NCBI GenBank assembly: GCA_033398695.1
Contig: CM065815.1
Location: 103,196,501 to 103,260,500 of the forward strand
Direction of reading: 5' to 3'
DNA length: 64,000 bases
DNA from: Orobanche coerulescens
Taxonomy: Eukaryota; Streptophyta; Magnoliopsida; Lamiales; Orobanchaceae
This document shows positions 57,531 to 64,000 of this stretch, in pieces. Made by a program: the position numbers and the translations under genes. The notes below the pieces were generated by a model. That model did not search any database, had not been told where the DNA came from, and saw nothing but the letters and a program-made list of their open reading frames with translations. Every line of letters begins with the position of its first letter. Within the stretch, counting starts at the first letter, position 1.

Positions 57531-59395
57531 TGTTAGGAATATGCCCTCGAATGCCACTCAGGGGATGAGAGAGTAAGGGCATTGTACATGTAATTATGGA
57601 ATAATTAATAAAAAGGCAATACGATTCATTCACTGCTTATTGTATTTCAATTGCATTCTTGACTTGGTAAACATTGAAGTGAAGTCCATGTAAATAAATC
57701 GAACATTCCATTCTCATTATGGGATAAGAGAAAATGCACTGGAAGTGTTTAAAGTTTATTTACGTAAATTGTTCGCAAGTCAATAAACTTAAAATGGGCA
57801 TTAAGTTTTAATACGACTTGTATAACTGATGTTAGGACGTGTGCACATCTTGATAGCATAGTTATAAGTATATTGGTGGGGCCAGTATACTCGAACACGA
57901 CTCATACTCGATTCAGTCACACGGTATTCACTCTCAGAGAGTCGATGACGAATCGAAAGGTTGTGATAGTATACGTGGACCTTTGACTTGAGGGTTCAGT
58001 AGAAGATGTGCATGTGACGTTTAGTTTGTCATTAGAGTAGTTAGACTCATTTGCTTAATTACTGAGTCGACCTCGAAGTGCGGACTATACGGGCAGGTAG
58101 CAGTCTTTACTGTATGCCAAGAAAGGATTCTATCCCCTGTTAGTGAGCAGGCGAATGTCCTATACGGTTAATGGCAAATAAGATCATAAGTCTTTGGCCA
58201 AAGCATTCTGATATAGTCGTATTAGATACACTATTAATCAGTCGGTCTTGATTTGCATTAACACATGTATAGAGTTTAGTCAATGATGAGGTTTGACTTT
58301 ACCGTGACCCAAAGACTTGACCGGGACATCTGATGAAGGGTCTATACGTATATAGTATTCACGACATAATGGTTCTGGAATGATCCCTTCATTCGTTCTC
58401 AGTCGGGGTTTACAGTGTGGCCCGCTAGGCTGGCTAAGTGCTGCCCGCACTCATTGCTTTCTCCCAATGTCGGCTGAGACGGACCTACGGAGTCGCGCAT
58501 CAGGAGCGTTGACGGATAAATGTGAATTTATTATCTCTCTTTTAATATTAGATATTGGATATCTAATTATGATTTATTGGATAAATTAAATCCCGGTCTT
58601 ATGAATTTAAATTAAGTTACCGAGTAATTAATTTAATTCATAAATTATATTTCTTAGAGAAATATATTTGTATTTGATATAATTAATTAATTAGATTAAT
58701 TAATTAATATAAATAAATTGATAATTAAAAGGAGTGTATTTAACGGAGTCGTTTGACGAACGTCCGGTACACGTGCCGAGTGGCTCGGCTCGTTTTCTAG
58801 GAAACTTCCTTGTGGCCACCCACCCCTCATGGCATGGCATGATCTTGTATGTATGTGGGAACTCACTTAGAGTTGAGATTCCCACATAATTGTGAATGAT
58901 AGTTGTAAAGAAATATTTTATTCCTTTATATATCATTACATTATAAGAAAATGAAGTGAGGTTGTCTTGTGCACTTGACATCATTTTTTTCAGGCTGAAG
59001 AGCTGAAGTCTAGCCGTGAGTTCTTTTGTGAGAGAGAGAAATTTTTTTTTTCTTCAATTTTTCATCTTTGAGATGATACAAAATAAGAAAGAAAACAAGA
59101 TATAAATTCCTATAGTAATTCCTAGCCGTGTTCTTGGAGAACAGATTGCTATCGAATTTTTCCGGGCAACTTCCGACGCGTGTGAAGTAGAGGCTTCGTA
59201 CCTTTCGATTCTTGGAACGAAGGGATTTCGTGTTCGGGACGGGGTTCGTGATTATCATCATTTTTACGAAGATTTATTTCAAAGGCTTCAAGGGTATGAT
59301 CTTTATCTTAGTATTTATACGTTACTTGATCGATCCTATTTGGGATTCATATTTATTTCCGCTGCGTATTTCGTTTTATTTTCGGAATCCCAACA
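57531..59395 (+). mobile_element. 3' LTR of copia D
   Basis: It is 1865 bp and collinear with the 5' LTR, with scattered single-base differences and a short deletion near 59320 relative to 52290-52315. It ends CCCAACA and is followed by the duplication ACAGC. Confidence 0.94.
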
Positions 59396-59917
59396 ACAGC
59401 ATCGTGTTTGGGCTCAGTTCACCCCCGATTGTATCAGATGAGGCGCACAGAGGAGGCAGACGTTCCGGTGGCGTCAGGTACCACTCAGATCCTTTCTCAT
59501 CCAGTTTCAGTGCTTTTTGATTCGTGTGCTACCCACTCCTTTATTGCTTTGAATTGTGTGAGTCGTATTGGTTTTGATTGCTTGTTCGAATGTGAACCGT
59601 TTGTAGTGGGTACGCCTAGCGGGGATCGTATGGTTGGGGACCGGGAAGTTAGGGATTGCCCAGTGAGGATCGGGAGCCTAGATTGGCCCTCGAATCTCAT
59701 TGTTATAGACCTTAAGTGTGAGGGTTTGATCCTCGGAGACGATTGGTTGGATAGTCACGGTGTTATCATGAATTATCGAACTCGTACCATCTCGATCGCG
59801 GCTGAGGATGGCACCGAGCATACTCTCGTCGGTTGTAAACCGGGTCGGTCAGGAAGTGTGATTAGCGCCTTGAAGGCGATAAAACTTCGAAACCAGAGTT
59901 GCGTCGGCTATTGGTGA
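59396..59917 (+). pseudogene. pro: Gypsy element E protease
   Basis: It continues the E gag frame after the second ACAGC. The active site reads LFDSCATHSFI (about 59515-59547), with Cys replacing the usual Gly of DSG, so catalysis is doubtful. Downstream DLKCEGLILGDDWLDSHGVIMNYRTR is a conserved retropepsin flap and C-terminal segment of plant gypsy elements. TGA at 59915-59917 interrupts the protease-RT linker. Confidence 0.87.
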
Positions 59918-60706
59918 TATGCTCTGAAGGCGGAAGATGGTGGAGTTGACATGCATTCGATTCCAGTCGTTAGCGAGTATCCCGAAATTTTTCCAGATGA
60001 CTTGCCGGGACTACCACCACAGCAGGAGGTTGAGTTTCCTATTGATCTAGATCCGAATGCGGCCCCTATTTCTCGAGCACCGTACCGTATGGAACCGTCA
60101 GAGATGTTAGAGTTGAAGAAATAGTTGGGAGAGTTGTTAGATAAAGGGTATATTCGACTGAGCGCATCACCTTGGGGTGCGCCTGTACTTTTTGTTAAGA
60201 AGAAGGATGGATCGCTTCGTTTATGCATCGATTATCAAGAATTAAACAAGTTAACCATAAAAAGCAAGTACCCTTTGCCCAGGATCGACGATTTATTTGA
60301 TCAGCTTCAGGGAGCGACAGTCTTCTCGAAGATTGATTTACGATCGGGCTACTACCAGTTGAGGATTCGGGACAGTGATATACCGAAAGCTGCTTTTCAG
60401 ATGAGATATGGCCATTACGAGTTTGTGGTTATGCCTTTCGGGCTAACCAATGCCCCAGCAGTGTTCATGCAGTTGATGAACAAAGTTTTTATTGAGTATC
60501 TGGACAAATTCGTAGTCATCTTTATCGATGACATTCTTATCTATTCCCGGAGTTGGGAGGAGCACGCCTTACATCTCCGAATTGTGCTAGACATTTTGAG
60601 AGCTGAGCAGTTGTACGGGAAGTTCTCTAAGTGTGAGTTTTGGCTCAGGGAAGTAATGTTTCTTGGGCATGTGATTTCAGCGGAGGGAGTTCGGGTAGAT
60701 CCGTAG
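59918..60706 (+). pseudogene. rt: Gypsy element E reverse transcriptase
   Basis: The linker has [17 protein letters not shown] and [10 protein letters not shown], the usual entry to gypsy RT. TAG near 60122-60124 stands where F has Leu (CTG). The RT core keeps [47 protein letters not shown] (first catalytic Asp), [13 protein letters not shown] and [11 protein letters not shown] (FIDD variant of the YXDD box, second and third Asp). TAG at 60704-60706 stands where Gln or His is expected. The catalytic residues are intact, so only nonsense changes separate it from an open frame. Confidence 0.9.
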
Positions 60707-61315
60707 AAGATAGAGGCAGTGATGGCATGGGAACCGCCTAAGAATGTGAAGGAGGTGAGGAGTTTTCTGGGACTTGCAGGCTATTACCGTAGATTTGTTG
60801 TGGAATTTTCTAAGATCGCTAGACCACTCACTCAGTTACTCCAGAAGACTCAGAAATTCGAGTGGACCGCAGTCAGACAGGATAGTTTTGATGAGTTGAA
60901 GAGACGACTGACTACCGTACCCGTGTTAACATTACCTCAGGGGAACGAGGATTTCGTGGTATATAGTGATGCTTCGGGCCTCGGGCTCAGATGTGTTTTG
61001 ATGCAGAGAGATAGGGTTATTGCTTATGCATCCCGACAGCTGAAACTTTACGAAGCAAATTACCCTACGCATGATTTAGAGTTAGATGCAGTCGTCTTTG
61101 CTTTAAAAATCTGGAGGAATTATCTCTATGGGTCGTCGTGTAAGATTTACACGGATCACAAGAGTCTGAATTATATTTTCAGTCAGAAAGAGTTGAACAT
61201 GAGACAACGTAGGTGGTTGGAGCTAATTAAAGATTACGACCTCGAGATACTTTATCAGCCGGGTAAGGCTAATGTAGTGGCCGATGCGTTGAGTCGGCAA
61301 CCGATGGCGTTATAG
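60707..61315 (+). pseudogene. rnh: Gypsy element E RNase H
   Basis: It follows RT without a gap: [15 protein letters not shown] connection, then [11 protein letters not shown] (first acidic residue), [38 protein letters not shown] (third Asp) and NVVADALSR, the standard end of gypsy RNase [11 protein letters not shown] has Arg at a position usually Gly. TAG at 61313-61315 separates it from the integrase linker. Confidence 0.9.
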
Positions 61316-62008
61316 ATGTTAGAGGTACTTACACCACAGAGTAGGATCCAGAGGGATTTGATTTGTCAGAATATCGAGGTTTGGGTTCAGAGAGTTCAGG
61401 GTCAGTTATGTGCGTTGGAAATCACTTCGTCCTTGACTGATGATATCAAGGCGAAGCAGTATGATGATCCGTTTGAGGGAGGATGTGAGGAAAGGGAAAG
61501 CCTATGGGTTTGTGATTCAGGATGATGGAGTTTTGAGATTTCACAGCAGATTATGTGTACCGAATGACATTGAGTTGAGACAGAAGGTCTTGAGTGAATC
61601 TCATACTACGCCTTACTTCATACATCCTGGTACGAACAAAATGTACAAGGATGTAAGGAGTAACTATTGGTGGAGCAATTTGAAGATAGACGTGAACGAG
61701 TTTGTATCGAAGTGTTCAACCTGTCAGCAGGTTAATATTGAGCATCAGCGACCCGCGGGATTATTGCGACCACTCCCTATTCCAGAGTGGAAGTGGGAGA
61801 ACATTTCCATGGATTTTATTACCAGTATGCCTAAGACTCGGACTGGAATGAACATGATTTGGGTTATAGTCGATCGACTAACCAAATCAGCTCATTTTCT
61901 GGGTATTAAGGATACTTGGGGAGCGGAGAGACTAGCGCGGGTGTTCATTGTGGATATCGTGAGGTTTCATGGGACCTCTAAGAGTACTATTTTGGATCGT
62001 GATGGCCG
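61316..62008 (+). pseudogene. int: Gypsy element E integrase, truncated and fused to F
   Basis: A small deletion near 61470, between GATGATC-like repeats, shifts the frame; compare F at 63818-63840. The frame from 61440 carries the zinc-binding domain (SHTTPYFIHPG and CSTCQQ), then the core with MDFITSMPKT (first Asp) and IVDRLTKSAHF. It reaches ILDRDG (second Asp) at about 62004 and switches without a stop into protease sequence of F. The third catalytic residue (Glu) and the C-terminus are missing. It is a chimera at the joint of two elements. Confidence 0.88.
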
Positions 62009-62270
62009 AGATTTCCCTGTATCATTTGGAGGCAGAGAGTGGCCCTCAAATATGATTGTGATAGAAATGCAAGGAGACGACCTGATACTCGGAGATGATT
62101 GTCTTAATCGATATGGAGCTGTTGTAAACTACCGAAGGAGGAATATCTCAGTGATAGCTGATGATGGTTCCGAAATACTATTTGAAGGATGGAAACCAGG
62201 AAGCTCAGAAAATATGATCAAGGCGATGAAAGCTGTCAAATTGTTGAAACAGGGTTGTACCAGATACTGA
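62009..62270 (+). pseudogene. pro: Gypsy copy F protease C-terminal part (fused to E integrase)
   Basis: From RDFPVS the sequence matches the C-terminal half of the E protease (REWPSNMIVIEMQGDDLILGDD against DWPSNLIVIDLKCEGLILGDD). The active-site Asp is not present because the joint lies downstream of it. TGA at 62268-62270 ends the frame near the position of the E stop, but in a neighbouring codon. Confidence 0.85.
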
Positions 62271-63058
62271 TGCTACGCAATGAAGAAAGAAGACGGAAAA
62301 GTAGAACTCTTATCCATTCCTGTTGTGAACGAATTTCCGGATGTATTTCCTGACGAATTGCCTGGACTACCTCCACGACAGGATGTAGAATTCACCATCG
62401 AGCTGGAACTAGGAGCTGCACCAATTTCTAAGGCGCCGTATCGTATGGCACCTACTGAGATGTACGAATTGAAGAAGAAACTGGAGGAGTTACTGGACAA
62501 AGGTTATATCCAGCCAAGCGTTTCGCCCTGGGTAGCACCAGTTCTTTTTGTCCGGGAGAAGGATGGATCGCTTCGACTATGTATTGACTATCGAGAGCTG
62601 AACAACATGACAATTAAGAACAAGTATCCATTGCCACGGATTAATGATTTGTTTGACCAGTTACAAGGAGCATCCGTGTTTTCTAAGATCGATCTGAGGT
62701 CGGAATATCATCAATTGAGGATTAAGGAATCCGATGTTCCAAAATCAGCGTTCTGAACTCGCTATGGACACTATGAGTTTGTAGTGATGCCGTTTGGTCT
62801 CACTAACGCACCTGTTGTATTCATGCAATTGATGAATCGAGTGTTCATCGAGTATTTGGACAAGTTTGTGGTTGTGTTCATTGATGACATTCTGGTGTAT
62901 TCTAAGAGCCCGACAGAGCATGCGCAGCATTTGCGGATTGTTCTAGACCTTTTGAGAAACGAGCAATTGTACGCCAAGCTTTCTAAGTGTGAATTCTGGC
63001 TAAAGGAAGTAATGTTCCTCAGTCATGTGGTATCAGTAGAAGGAGTCTGAGTAGACCC
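62271..63058 (+). pseudogene. rt: Gypsy copy F reverse transcriptase
   Basis: It is collinear with the [80 protein letters not shown] and [14 protein letters not shown] at 62754-62756 and TGA at 63048-63050 each stand where E has a non-stop codon; CGA to TGA would explain both. E and F differ at many codons, so they are separate copies or subfamilies rather than a recent duplication. Confidence 0.9.
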
Positions 63059-63678
63059 CCATAAAATCGAAGCAGTTATGGATTGGAAGCCTCCTAAGAA
63101 CGTGAAAGAAGTCCAGAGTTTCTTAGGACTTACTGGATATTATTGTCGATTCGTGGAAGGGTTTTCCAAAATTACCCGCCCACTTACTCGACTACTGCAG
63201 AAAACTCAAAAGTTTGAGTGGAATGAGATGTGCCAAAATAGCTTTGATGAATTGAAGAAGAGATTGATGACGGCACTGATTTTAGCACTCCCACAGGGAA
63301 CTGGAGAATTCATAGTTTACAGTGATGCTTCGAACCAAGGTCTTGGGTATGTATTGATGCAAAATGAGAAGGTGATCGCCTATGCGTCACGACAGCTGAA
63401 ACCTTATGAAGTAAACTACCCAACGCATGATTTGGAGCTGGCAGCAGTAATTTTTGCTTTGAAAATATGGAGACATTACCTCTACGGGACTCACTGTCAA
63501 ATCTTTACGGATCACAAGAGTCTCAAATACATCTTCAGTCAGAAAGAGTTGAACATGCGGCAAAGGATATGGCTGGAACTGATTAAGGACTACGACCTGG
63601 AGATTCTTTGTCATCCAGGCAAAGCAAATGTAGTAGCCGATGCACTTAGCCGCAATCCTGTTTCTATTCAGATGCTGG
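63059..63678 (+). pseudogene. rnh: Gypsy copy F RNase H
   Basis: The frame is open throughout: [73 protein letters not shown] and NVVADALSR. It is better preserved than the E copy: the Gly of GLGYVLMQ is intact. It runs directly into the integrase linker. Confidence 0.9.
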
Positions 63679-64000
63679 AGACTCTGACCTCCCAGTCCAG
63701 CATTCAACAAGAATTGATTCGCGAAGGAATTGAAGTATGGTTGCAAAGAGTCCAAGGACAACTATGTGTGATGGAAATAACTTCGTCGTTAACCGAAGAA
63801 ATCAAAACTAAGCAAGTAGATGATCCTCTGATGATTCGGTTACGTGATGAAGTGATCAAGGGAAAGGCCCCAGGATTTGTAATTCATGATGATGGAGTAT
63901 TGAGATTACAGAGCCGACTTTGTGTTCCCGATGTCGATGTTCTGAAGCAGACAATTATGAAGGAAGCTCACAGCACGCCCTATTCTATCCACCCGGGCAC
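63679..64000 (+). pseudogene. int: Gypsy copy F integrase, N-terminal part (continues beyond window)
   Basis: The linker ([16 protein letters not shown]) leads to the start of the zinc-binding domain ([12 protein letters not shown]) at the window edge, with the frame still open. The core lies outside the window. It is called a pseudogene only because upstream stops in the same copy would block a full polyprotein. Confidence 0.85.

Larger units (their letters stand above)
50496..59395 (+). mobile_element. Complete Ty1/copia element D
   Basis: The element is 8.9 kb with LTRs 50496-52385 and 57531-59395, a primer-binding site, gag, protease, integrase, partial RT, RNase H and a purine tract, in copia order (integrase before RT). 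It is flanked by ACAGC. It carries several stops plus a large in-frame loss in RT, so it cannot encode a working RT. Its LTRs look closely similar by eye, so some coding damage may predate insertion. Confidence 0.95.

Overview
The window is plant nuclear DNA made almost entirely of LTR retrotransposons, all on the + strand. I see no host gene, tRNA, rRNA or CRISPR array. Plant origin is inferred from three things: Ty3/gypsy and Ty1/copia polyproteins, primer-binding sites matching initiator-Met tRNA (TGGTATCAGAGC), and the purine tract AAGTGGGAGAT before a TGTTAGG LTR start, typical of angiosperm copia elements. The nesting suggests gene-poor, probably pericentromeric, heterochromatin. I cannot name the species.

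Three non-autonomous gypsy-like families fill 1-45621. Family A has LTRs of about 3.0 kb and an internal region that encodes only Gag. Family B has LTRs of about 4.96 kb around an internal region of only about 390 bp. Family C has LTRs of about 2.9 kb and a non-coding 2.65-kb internal region. Layout: 1-10334 is an A array (internal part, LTR, internal, LTR, internal part). 10335-45621 is a B head-to-tail array of four LTRs and three internal regions. A complete C copy (17739-26195, duplication TATTG) sits in the second B LTR, and a complete A copy (34801-43706, duplication ATTCC) sits in the fourth.

45622-48690 holds remnants of copia-like elements: an orphan 3' region and an INT-RT-RNase H pseudogene. 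48691-49784 is LTR-like, AT-repeat-rich filler. From 49785 a gypsy element E (gag, protease, RT, RNase H, integrase) is interrupted by a complete copia element D (50496-59395, duplication ACAGC). E resumes at 59396. Inside its integrase, near 62005, it is fused in frame to the protease of a second gypsy copy, F, which runs off the window end.

The most unusual signal lies upstream of the TATA boxes of A, B and C. Each carries an array of 12-bp near-palindromes with the skeleton T-NN-CG-NN-CG-NN-A, repeating mainly every 22-24 bp. A and C use TAGCGCACGCTA; B uses TTACGTACGTAA. In A and C the TATA box continues the same phase. The families also share splice-donor-like sites after the TATA box, a stem-loop at the primer-binding site, and a hairpin near the LTR end. 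E/F-type elements are plausible donors of pol functions, but that is inference.

Caution: differences between near-identical copies cluster at CAG, CTG and CCGG sites. This suggests consensus errors at CHG-methylated cytosines, so several stops and frameshifts may be artefacts.
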